DNA of 64,000 nt, from positions 14,392,268 to 14,456,267 of the forward strand of contig OU342639.1 in the NCBI GenBank assembly GCA_910589415.1, read 5' to 3'. The stretch is from Malachius bipustulatus (lineage: Eukaryota; Arthropoda; Insecta; Coleoptera; Melyridae). Each line of letters starts with the position of its first letter. The stretch's first letter is position 1. The position numbers and the translations under genes were made by a program. Below the pieces are notes generated by a model. The model did no database searches. It saw only the letters and a list, made by a program, of their open reading frames with translations, and was not told the origin of the DNA. Positions 35,801 through 46,002 of the stretch are shown one piece after another.

Positions 35801-38800
35801 AAGTTCACGTCATTTTCGAGGGTGACAGCGCCCCTTTGTTCTGGTTTGCAAGTGAGCAGCTTTTGATATGTTCTAAAGTAGCTTCCTAGCTATCATTTGG
35901 TGCTATAGATTCGCTTTTTAAATACCGGCGTGCCGTCGCAATTAATTAATTACAAATATAGGAGAGAAAATAAATTTTCAAGTTTGCGTAATTTTCGACG
36001 GTGACAGCATCCCTTTGTTCTGGGTTGCAAGTAAGCATTCTTCGATATGTTTTAGAGTGGCTTTCCAACTATCATTTGGTGCTATAGATTCGCTTTTTAA
36101 ATACCGGCGTGACGTCGCCATTAATTAATTATGAATGTAGGAGAGAAAATAAATTTTCAAGTTCACGGCATTTTCGAGGGTGACAGCGCCCCTTTGTTCT
36201 GGTTTGCAAGTAAGCAGCTTTCGATATGTTCTAAAGTAGCTTCCTAACTATCATTTGGTGCTATAGATTCGCTTTTTAAAAACCGGCGTGACGTCGCCAT
36301 TAATTAATTATGAATGTAGGAGAGAAAATAAATTTTCAAGTTCACGTCATTTTCGAGGGTGACAGCGCCCCTTTGTTCTGGTTTGCAAGTGAGCAGCTTT
36401 CGATATGTTTTCAAGTGGCTTCCTAACTATCATTTGGTGCTATAGATTCGCTTTTTAAATACCGGCGTGACGTCGCCATTAATTAATTATGAATGTAGGA
36501 GAGAAAATAAATTTTCAAGTTCACGTCATTTTCGAGGGTGACAGCGCCCCTTTGTTCTGGTTTGCAAGTGAGCAGCTTTCGATATGTTCTAAAGTAGCTT
36601 CCTAACTATCATTTGGTGCTATAGATTCGCTTTTTAAATACCGGCGTGCCGTCGCAATTAATTAATTACAAATATAGGAGAGAAAATAAATTTTCAAGTT
36701 TACGTAATTTTCGAGGGTGACAGCGCCCCTTTGTTCTGGGTTGCAAGTGAGCAGCTTTCGATATGTTTTCAAGTGGCTTCCTAACTATCATTTGGTGCTA
36801 TAGATTCGCTTTTTAAAAACCGGCGTGACGTCGCAATTGATTAATTATGAATCTAGGAGAGAAAATAAATTTTCAAGTTTACGTAATTTTCGAGGGTGAC
36901 AGCGCCCCTTTGTTCTGGTTTGCAAGTGAGCAGCTTTCGATATGTTTTCAAGTGGCTTCCTAACTATCATTTGGTGCTATAGATTCGCTTTTTAAATACC
37001 GGCGTGACGTCGCCATTAATTAATTATGAATGTAGGAGAGAAAATAAATTTTCAAGTTCACGTCATTTTCGAGGGTGACAGCGCCCCTTTGTTCTGGTTT
37101 GCAAGTGAGCAGCTTTCGATATGTTCTAAAGTAGCTTCCTAACTATCATTTGGTGCTATAGATTCGCTTTTTAAAAACCGGCGTGACGTCGCAATTAATT
37201 AATTATGAATGTAGGAGAGAAAATAAATTTTCAAGTTTGCGTAATTTTCGACGGTGACAGCATCCCTTTGTTCTGGGTTGCAAGTAAGCATTCTTCGATA
37301 TGTTTTAGAGTGGCTTTCCAACTATCATTTGGTGCTATAGATTCGCTTTTTAAATACCGGCGTGACGTCGCCATTAATTAATTATGAATGTAGGAGAGAA
37401 AATAAATTTTCAAGTTCACGGCATTTTCGAGGGTGACAGCGCCCCTTTGTTCTGGTTTGCAAGTAAGCAGCTTTCGATATGTTCTAAAGTAGCTTCCTAA
37501 CTATCATTTGGTGCTATAGATTCGCTTTTTAAAAACCGGCGTGACGTCGCAAATAATTAATTATGAATCTAGGAGAGAAAATAAATTTTCAAGTTCACGT
37601 CATTTTCGAGGGTGACAGCGCCCCTTTGTTCTGGTTTGCAAGTGAGCAGCTTTTGATATGTTCTAAAGTAGCTTCCTAGCTATCATTTGGTGCTATAGAT
37701 TCGCTTTTTAAATACCGGCGTGACGTCGCAATTAATTAATTACAAATATAGGAGAGAAAATAAATTTTCAAGTTTACGTAATTTTCGAGGGTTACAGCGC
37801 CCCTTTGTTCTGGGTTGCAAGTGAGCAGCTTTCGATATGTTTTCAAGTGGCTTCCTAACTATCATTTGGTGCTATAGATTCGCTTTTTAAATACCGGCGT
37901 GACGTCGCCATTAATTAATTATGAATGTAGGAGAGAAAATAAATTTTCAAGTTCACGTCATTTTCGAGGGTGACAGCGCCCCTTTGTTCTGGTTTGCAAG
38001 TGAGCAGCTTTCGATATGTTCTAAAGTAGCTTCCTAGCTATCATTTGGTGCTATAGATTCGCTTTTTAAATACCGGCGTGCCGTCGCAATTAATTAATTA
38101 CAAATATAGGAGAGAAAATAAATTTTCAAGTTTACGTAATTTTCGAGGGTGACAGCGCCCCTTTGTTCTGGATTGCAAGTGAGCAGGTTTCGATATGTTT
38201 TCAAGTGGCTTCCTAACTATTATTTGGTGCTATAGATTTGCTTTTTAAAAACCGGCGTGCCGTCGCAATTAATTAATTACAAATATAGGAGAGAAAATAA
38301 ATTTTCAAGTTTACGTAATTTTCGAGGGTGACAGCGCCCCTTTGTTCTGGGTTGCAAGTGAGCAGGTTTCGATATGTTTTCAAGTGGCTTCCTAACTATT
38401 ATTTGGTGCTATAGATTCGCTTTTTAAAAACCGGCGTGACGTCGCAATTAATTAATTATGAATCTAGGAGAGAAAATAAATTTTCAAGTTTACGTAATTT
38501 TCGAGGGTGACAGCGCCCCTTTGTTCTGGGTTGCAAGTGAGCAGCTTTCGATATGTTTTCAAGTGGCTTCCTAACTATCATTTGGTGCTATAGATTCGCT
38601 TTTTAAATACCGGCGTGACGTCGCCATTAATTAATTATGAATGTAGGAGAGAAAATAAATTTTCAAGTTCACGTCATTTTCGAGGGTGACAGCGCCCCTT
38701 TGTTCTGGTTTGCAAGTGAGCAGCTTTCGATATGTTCTAAAGTAGCTTCCTAGCTATCATTTGGTGCTATAGATTCGCTTTTTAAATACCGGCGTGACGT

Positions 38801-39612
38801 CGCAATTAATTAATTATGAATGTAGGAGAGAAAATAAATTTTCAAGTTTGCGTAATTTTCGACGGTGACAGCATCCCTTTGTTCTGGGTTGCAAGTAAGC
38901 ATTCTTCGATATGTTTTAGAGTGGCTTTCCAACTATCATTTGGTGCTATAGATTCGCTTTTTAAATACCGGCGTGACGTCGCCATTAATTAATTATGAAT
39001 GTAGGAGAGAAAATAAATTTTCAAGTTCACGTCATTTTCGAGGGTGACAGCGCCCCTTTGTTCTGGTTTGCAAGTAAGCAGCTTTCGATATGTTCTAAAG
39101 TAGCTTCCTAACTATCATTTGGTGCTATAGATTCGCTTTTTAAAAACCGGCGTGACGTCGCAATTAATTAATTATGAATGTAGGAGAGAAAATAAATTTT
39201 CAAGTTCACGTCATTTTCGAGGGTGACAGCGCCCCTTTGTTCTGGTTTGCAAGTGAGCAGCTTTTGATATGTTCTAAAGTAGCTTCCTAGCTATCATTTG
39301 GTGCTATAGATTCGCTTTTTAAATACCGGCGTGACGTCGCAATTAATTAATTACAAATATAGGAGAGAAAATAAATTTTCAAGTTTACGTAATTTTCGAG
39401 GGTTACAGCGCCCCTTTGTTCTGGGTTGCAAGTGAGCAGCTTTCGATATGTTTTCAAGTGGCTTCCTAACTATCATTTGGTGCTATAGATTCGCTTTTTA
39501 AATACCGGCGTGACGTCACCATTAATTAATTATGAATGTAGGAGAGAAAATAAATTTTCAAGTTCACGTCATTTTCGAGGGGGACAGCGCCCCTTTGTTC
39601 TGGGTTGCAAGT
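29896..39612 (-). repeat. Right array: about 54 tandem 179-bp units, inverted to the left array
   Basis: The complementary landmark TTGCAAGT starts at 29,937 (as TTGCAAGC) and recurs every 179 bp to 39,605. The units are the same as in the left array, read on the other strand. Rare variants sit at the same distance from the outer end in both arms (for example the GTTCTCGG form near 34,766 here and its complement near 17,119 on the left), so the outer parts are collinear. A block repeats inside this arm at 4,296 bp (24 units: 30,431 and 34,727), a spacing different from the left arm. One 2-bp insertion is seen near 30,251. Confidence 0.95.
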
Positions 39613-39745
39613 TCAAAAGTCCAGATATGTCTTTCTGTAGGTTGCCAGCAGTAATTATTACATAAAGTCGTTTTTCTTATGATTGTCAATAATGTTGACC
39701 CAGAGTGTACACCGAATCCGAATCCGAATCTAACTTCAGGGACAT
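39613..39745 (-). repeat. Right unique terminal inverted repeat tip
   Basis: Reverse complement of the left tip with two differences. It ends CTTCAGGGACAT and contains the three CGAATC copies at about 39,713-39,730. Confidence 0.92.
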
Positions 39746-39753
39746 TTATAAGC
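39746..39753. repeat. Target-site duplication TTATAAGC, right copy
   Basis: Exact direct copy of 12,142-12,149, immediately outside the right tip. Confidence 0.92.
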
Positions 39754-41529
39754 AACCCTCGGAGAAGTTTGTTCCTGTTATGGGCAAGCAAGTATCAGTA
39801 CTGGCTCGTAAAACTTAAAACGTGCATTAACTTAATGGTTTTTATATTTCTTTATACCTATCTGGTACACGTTCCAGCCGGTTGCAATGGATAGATAAGA
39901 TACGAAAGTGTTTCTTACATACAAGACATTCGTTCTTTTTCTGATTTGAAAGCACTTGTTTTACGAAGTCTTCCCTGGAGCTAACACGGTACTAAATATA
40001 TTTTATTGACGTGGATGAGAGAGGTAGTTTTCTTTTTCAATGCACTCGAACTTCTTCCCTTTCAATCAAACGTCGCAACTTTTCCGATAATTGTATTGAT
40101 GGTTATCGTGAATAGGAGAAGCCCTAAGTGAATGATTTCTTATTGGCGCAGTTCATAAATCAACAGTGAAACAGATAAGACGGCATCGCAATAAAAAGAG
40201 GAAAAGCGGATACACAAAACCTTTGCGGAATGTTTTGTTGTAATATTTCCGTATTGAAATAAGTTTTAAGTATTCATACATATCATTATTGGTAATAGGA
40301 AGTTCCGTAATAAATCCACTAAACAAAATTTATCCATGAAAACTTACGGCATGAGTATAAATGTATTTCTAGAAACATGAACTACTTTCTTTTGGTCACG
40401 ATGTCTCAAAAATGATACGTCCTACTCATGCGATGTTATTAGGATTGAAGAGACGAAAAAATAAAATTCTTGTGAAATGTGTGTATTTTTCCAAGGGAAA
40501 TTAAAACGACCTCTCATTGCTTTTCTTAGGTTGAATTCGAGAAATTGGAAAAGAAGGATTATCTCGCTTTAGGGGAAGAATGTCCTGTGACCTTGGCATA
40601 AATAATTCAAGGGGACAGGAACATATATTCGGCTTAATCTAAGATCCATTCCTCTTGTGTCTGTGCATAGTGATATATGGCATTTTGGTAATGCCACGTT
40701 TAAATATAATATTTTATAGGGGAAGAGGAAGACGAGAAATGGAAAAAGGAATTCCTATATAAAATATGTTATAGAGAACTGTTGGAACGTTAAAAGAAGT
40801 TTTCGCCGATCCACTAAAACTTTATAACGATAAATTTCTATAGAATCATACATCTTTTCAACGACTTATTCGGCAGTTATTTTTCCCCTTAAAATTAAAT
40901 TTTGATTGATTTGAAAAATATAGTTTTCCAAAACTTTGAAAGATAAACTACCCCACAATATGTGACAACTATTGTTTTACCACTAGTCACATTACACAAA
41001 TTAAATATGTATGATTGAATGTAAGTGTTATCGAAGCAAATTAATGAGATGTATTCACCACTGTCATGCTGTGAGTGCAACCCTCGCAAAACTAATATAA
41101 TTATAGGTGATGATTTCAGCGGCTGCTCAGATACACCATCGTCTGCCATCGTCTGTTTTTAGCTCAAAGTTTTCTAAAACTTATCTCAAATTTTTCAGAA
41201 CGTTATATAAAGTATAACTTAAAACACTTGTGTTCTAATTATTACAATAAAAATGAGAAGATATCAGATATGCCAATCCAATTCTTTATTGTTTTGGAAG
41301 TAAACGAGAACTATCTACACTGTTGAGTTTTATTCAACAATGCATGGCTAGGAAGTTGTTATTTAAAAAACCAAGCTAATTTATAAGAAAACATATCTCA
41401 ATTATCTCAATATATCTCAATATGAAAATCACGGTATTTTTTTAATTATTATTTAACAAAAGGGCGCATCAACCGTTGGTTATAACCGGAAAAATTACAT
41501 TATATTAATATAATTACAATATTCCACAT
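39754..41529. other. No gene seen; right flank of the giant transposon
   Basis: AT-rich sequence with short open frames only. No repeat or family match was recognised. Confidence 0.5.
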
Positions 41530-41985
41530 TTATTGACTAATATTAATTATTTTATTTTACATGAGATTTCTGAATTAGACTTTATTGTACAATTGGACTT
41601 CTTGGAGGTATTTTCCTACTTGTTCCCAGCAGTTTTTGGAGTGGCTTAGAAGTTTTTTGAAGGGCCCAGGAAATTGGCATTCCTGGGTTGCTCTCTTCGT
41701 TGCCTGTTGTTTTCACATTCAAGGAGAAGGTGTTTGACTGTTAGCTCATCTTGACACACTTCGCGGACTATTGGTTGTGTTCTGTTTAGGAGGCGTCCGT
41801 GAGTTAACTTGGTGTGTCCTAGTCGCAACCTAGTTATACCAACTTGTCTTCTGGATGACGGTAGTGGAAGAGTGCCTATGTTCGTTTTTATTTCTCTTAA
41901 TTTATTGTCTACCCCGGACTGCCATTTGACATAGGCGTCTTTGAAGAAGTTTGTTAGTGGTTTCTTCAGAGTTTCCAACTAGGTC
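41530..41985 (-). pseudogene. C-terminal tail of an RNase H-bearing LINE
   Basis: The minus strand gives VGITRLRLGHTKLTHGRLL, then CQDELTVKHLLLEC, the tail signature of I/jockey-group LINEs. After a frame slip, the ending VGKYLQEVQLYNKV resembles the usual 'FLKEINLYNKI' C-terminus, with an A-rich AATAAA-containing 3' end. Only the last 150 or so residues remain; the RNase H active site is absent. Confidence 0.7.
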
Positions 41986-42029
41986 TTTCATGTTGTTAGG
42001 TACCCTGAAGTTGTTTCTTTCGTTATCGT

Positions 42030-43110
42030 ACATGGTGAATTTTTTGTTTATTTATTTTTTTATGTATTTATTTATTTATTTATTTAGTGAAGAACTCCTT
42101 ACAGATAAAATATAATAAAATTAATTGCATGTCAATCCAAATTATAGAAGCCTAAGGCAACAATAAAATTACAGAAAAATGAAGGTTAACATTACAACAG
42201 ATTGACTCAATAAATTTGAACAGGTGTAAAGTAAATTACAGACTTTGGCTCAACTGCACCATGTTATGGAGTCAAAGAACCCACAGTGTTCAGCGTGACC
42301 TTTCTTATTGCAACAGTATTACATATTACATGCAAATATATCTAGGGAATCCTGTACCTTATGGTAAAGGAAGATCATTCTGTAGAGTGGTGAAAACTGT
42401 AAAATATTAGTTCGGGATATATTCAGGCCAAATTTCCGACCATGACGCGCAGACCTACCCACAGGAACACGAAACTTTATAGTCGAAAGAAGTTCGGTGC
42501 AAGATATTGAGCCTTATAACAATTTCCATATGAAAATCAAATGAAAGTAATTTCGCCTGCTATCCATAGAATCAAGAGAGAATCTGTGAAGGAGTGAGTT
42601 ATTAGGAACACCTTGATGTGGATAAGTTTGCTCAGTCCTGTAGGACAAGTATTTTAGGAACCGTCTTTGCACGGATTCAAGTTCAATTTGGTACTTATAA
42701 CTGGGGTCCCAAACTACACAGGCATAATCAAGTTTAGACCAGACCAACGACAAAAACAATGACCTAAGGGAATCGGCGTCAGCGATGTCAGCAGAATTTC
42801 TAATAATAAAAGATAACACATTGCGTCATTCTTTAGGTTCAGGATATGAGGTTTGAACGGAAGCGATGGGTCGAACCAAACACCGAGATCCCGAATCGTG
42901 TCAGGCCTCTCCAACACACACGTATCAATGGTATAGGGAAATGGGTCTGCCCGGGAGATAATGAAAACGACATTGCCTAACACTTACCCACGTTCACACT
43001 CAAACCATTCCGCCGGCACCAAACCGAAAGACTCGACAGAGAGGACTGGAGAAGATGACAATCATCGATTGTGCGTATTCTGTGGAACATCTTCAGGTCA
43101 TTAGCATGTA
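42030..43110 (-). pseudogene. LINE reverse transcriptase C-terminal half with (AAAT)n tail
   Basis: Minus-strand order: an HADDLKMFHRIRTIDDC motif (active-site aspartates retained) near 43,050-43,110; RLSVWCRRNGLSVNVG; RDLGVWFDPSLPFKPHIL; SLVWSKLDYACVVWDPSY; QRRFLKYLSYRT; and FSLDSMDSRRNYFHL. This is the RT palm end and thumb of a LINE without a visible RNase H domain. Frameshifts separate the parts. The copy ends in an AAAT-type repeat at about 42,055-42,087, which marks its 3' end and its direction. It is 5' truncated near 43,110. Confidence 0.8.
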
Positions 43111-43139
43111 ATAAGCATCCAATTGATCGACAATATCAT

Positions 43140-43695
43140 TAACATATAATTTTAGCAGTAGATGTTCAACTGTGGTTCATTTCTGGCATGTTTCACAGTA
43201 AAGTGACTCGAGTTTTTTTTTTTTTAAATGCAGTCGTGAGTGATCTTAGTATGTCCGATTCTTATTCTGTTTACTATTGCCTGAGATCTTCTTCGCTTTG
43301 GGGAATAGAGTTGCTTAAGGGTGTCGAGTTAGATGTCTCGTAGTTGGCTTTGCCTTTGCTGCCAGTCAGTGTTGCGTATCTTCCGGTTTTTCTATTTTAG
43401 ATAGATAATTCGGTATGAGTATTTACTTGGATGATTACGATTTCCGATATGGCTGCTTGACGAGCTTTTTGGTCTGCTTCTCCATTCCCTGCTACGCACC
43501 ATGGGAGGGTACGTATATGAATGTTGTATGTTTGTTGCTTACCGGGTTTTTTGTATCAAATACTGTTGATATGGTGAAGAAATTCTTCCAGGGCCTTTTA
43601 TCCGTGTTTCCAAATGACGAAGGTGTCATCTGCCGTCTAGCGGTACCAATGTAACAGTTTGTTAGTGGCGGAGTCTGAGGGCGTGGTTTCAAAGA
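43140..43695 (-). pseudogene. Decayed RNase H domain and tail of another LINE
   Basis: The minus strand starts with an IYVPSHGA motif (43,490-43,520; the RNase H end is WVPSHxG). After several stops it ends with LESLYCETCQK and TTVEHLL near 43,150-43,210, the 'CxxC...LTVxHLL' tail. It belongs to a different LINE type from the RT copy just downstream, which begins where this one ends. Confidence 0.6.
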
Positions 43696-43879
43696 ATTTC
43701 ATGTAGAAGTTGGCAAAATAGGACTTAGGGAATTGCCTCTAGCAACTCCATCGATTCTTAGAATTCATCATTTCACTGAAAATAGGTTGTGATGTGGAAG
43801 AGAGAGGTGATCCCACAAGAAAACATGCGCTGGAAATTCTGAAGCAATTGAGTGACTGAGACCATCGGAGGGACCGGCC

Positions 43880-44480
43880 GGTACGACGGTGAAGATAACT
43901 AGTTGATTAGGTATGACCGTCTGCCTATAAATAGGAGCTCTTCCAGTCAGTTATCAATTATCAGTTATCAGTTATCAGCTAAAGACCCTATTGAACCCTT
44001 TTCTTCTGCTGGAGTTGTAGAATACCATGCTCCTGTTGTGCGGTGTACATCGGAACTACCAAGCACACCGTTATCACAAGCGTGACCGAACACAAGAGAA
44101 ATTGTCTCATGGGCCAGACCGATAAGTCATCTAGCGTGGGGCACGCCGTGTTTCAGGATGGCCATGCGATATGTTACGAAAAGACGAAAATCATATTCAC
44201 TACTTCACACTATTACCCTCGTTTACAAGCAATAACTGAAATTTATAAACATCAAACTAATTTCACAAGGCAGGAGGAAGAAATGAAACTATGGAGGATT
44301 TTTTATCCGCTGATACGTCAGACCTGAATGAGTCATCATCTGACTCAGTATCTATGACATAATCGGAGATAAAGAGAGCTAGTGGAGGGAGTATGACGTC
44401 ACCGCACCATCAAGTTATAAACAGGACCCCTCTTCCAGCCGTCTAGTCAGTTATCAGTGAACGAAAAGGAAACATCCCTT
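43880..44480 (+). pseudogene. Penelope-like element remnant: GIY-YIG endonuclease between LTR-like repeats
   Basis: The plus strand encodes, after a frameshift, a MLLLCGVYIGTT motif (the GIY-YIG core 'CSCGKVYIGxT'). Then follow TEHKRNCLMGQTDKSSSVGH, AVFQDGHAI and YPRLQAITEIYKHQTNF, ending FYPLIRQT and a stop at 44,325. This is the C-terminal endonuclease of a Penelope-like retroelement. The segments CTATAAATAGGAGCTCTTCCAG-like at about 43,925 and ATAAACAGGACCCCTCTTCC-like at about 44,419 resemble each other, both with a CAGTTATCA run after. They look like the pseudo-LTRs that flank such elements. The reverse transcriptase is gone, so this is an internally deleted copy. Confidence 0.75.
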
Positions 44481-46002
44481 GCGCACACGTAACTGTTGAT
44501 GATATTTATCGAAGTTGTAGACGGACCGTTTGAAGCAAATCTCCATGGTCACGGCAAAGCAGCCTGGACTAAATTATGATTTCAGTTGAAGCCAGCCGTG
44601 AAAGCAGAGACACATCAAGAGTAACAATAGTTTAATAAAAATAATTATGATCCGGTCAGGATACAAAGTAATAAAACATCAGAAGTGGGATTTCTGATTA
44701 TACTCACCATATTAGCGGAGTTTGTCTTCTTTATAGTAATGAGTTATAACATGAGCTGGTTGTATATCTGAATCTACATAATATATAATCTACAAGTGGA
44801 GAGTCAAGCTTGGAAACTTCTCCCAAGTACCTAGAAGCTGAATCCTATGATGCAAGTTATCGTTAGCTCGTAATCCTTAAGCATAGTCAAATTATGCAGG
44901 TAACCTGATTCGTGAGGACTATGCCGGAGAGAAACTGCTAATACCTAATAACCGAAAACGGATTTCAGTTTATAATGATCATTCGGAAAGAAATTTAAAT
45001 GAGGAGAGTCACAACGACTTATTTCGATGGGGCTCGTGGACATGGAGATTCGCTCCTTAAATATCGCTTAAACTCGCTTTATCTGAACGAGGGAGGCACT
45101 CGAAAGCAGAAGGCACGAGGAGTGCGTAAAAGCAATACAGAGAATCAGAAATCGAGGAATAAATTGATTGTTCGGGTAAACAGGACGATATAGCCATTAC
45201 ATTTATACTATACCTCGGCTCTGTTTGGAAATTCCAAATTCTCAGATGGTATTCTCGTGTATAAAAGCAGACAAGGAACAATTGGTTTACGTCTATGAGC
45301 TTTCCTGAATGTATGCATCAGTCTTCTCTCTTCTCCAGCCTGCGGCTTCGACGACGATTATGGAGTCAAAACCAGTCGGCACCGTGCGAATGCTTGCTTT
45401 TCATTCTCTTTCCTATCCAATATAACAGTGAATGGATTTCTCTTCCAGATTTTATACTCTTCGTATATCAACTTTTAAATGCCCGTTCGCACCTTTCTGA
45501 CAGGACCACCAAGTTATTTTAATAGTTGGATATTTCCACCAAGAATCCATCTTCCTTTCATTAAATGTCACAGTTATGACAAAGATGGTTGTTTTGACAT
45601 CAATTTTATTCATATTCGGACAATGAGAAATTTTTTGCAGCAGAAACTTATCATGCAATACATCCCCTGACTGACAGTTCTCTCATTTCTCACGACAATG
45701 TTCCAAGTAAATCGAAAAACACGATGTCTAATCCAAATCCATTTTATTGCTTCTAATTTTAAGTTTAGATAATATATTATGGAGTTACTTCCAAAGCTAT
45801 ATTACTGGCAAGATAAATCACTAAATTTTTAAAGAGGTTTTATATTCTCATGCAGAGGAAGATTTACTGTGTTGAACTTATATGTATTTATATTGACTGA
45901 TATCCTGTGATGAGTATTATAAAGACTACAAATTTTAACTAATAAATAAACGAAAACGGTCAATAATTTTCTTTAATTATGCAAATTAAAAAAAGCACAT
46001 TG
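44481..46002. other. No gene seen
   Basis: Mixed AT-rich sequence. Open frames at 44,999-45,670 overlap on both strands and show no recognisable family. Confidence 0.5.

Larger units (their letters stand above)
12150..39745. mobile_element. Giant DNA transposon with satellite-filled inverted repeats (27.6 kb)
   Basis: The element is bounded by an 8-bp direct repeat and by inverted tips beginning ATGTCCCTGAAG. Each tip continues for 133 bp of unique sequence. Behind each is a roughly 9.5-9.7 kb array of 179-bp units in opposite orientation, with an 8.1-kb single-copy core between them. The core encodes one long protein with transposase-like, SUMO-protease-like and PHD-like regions. An 8-bp duplication with long inverted repeats is compatible with MULE, hAT or KDZ/Zisupton-type transposons. 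The protein layout (RNase H fold plus Ulp1-like protease) favours a MULE- or KDZ-like relative, but this is inference. The intact ORF and near-identical tips indicate recent movement. Very long satellite-like arms of this kind are not a feature of any superfamily I know. Confidence 0.9.

Noticed and set aside
12283..39612. Regular repeats as a CRISPR array
   Set aside because: The units are contiguous 179-bp satellites with no unique spacers, in a eukaryotic transposon.
39564..39894. Open frames on both strands at the right transposon end
   Set aside because: They run through the inverted repeat tip and across the transposon boundary, and have no family resemblance.
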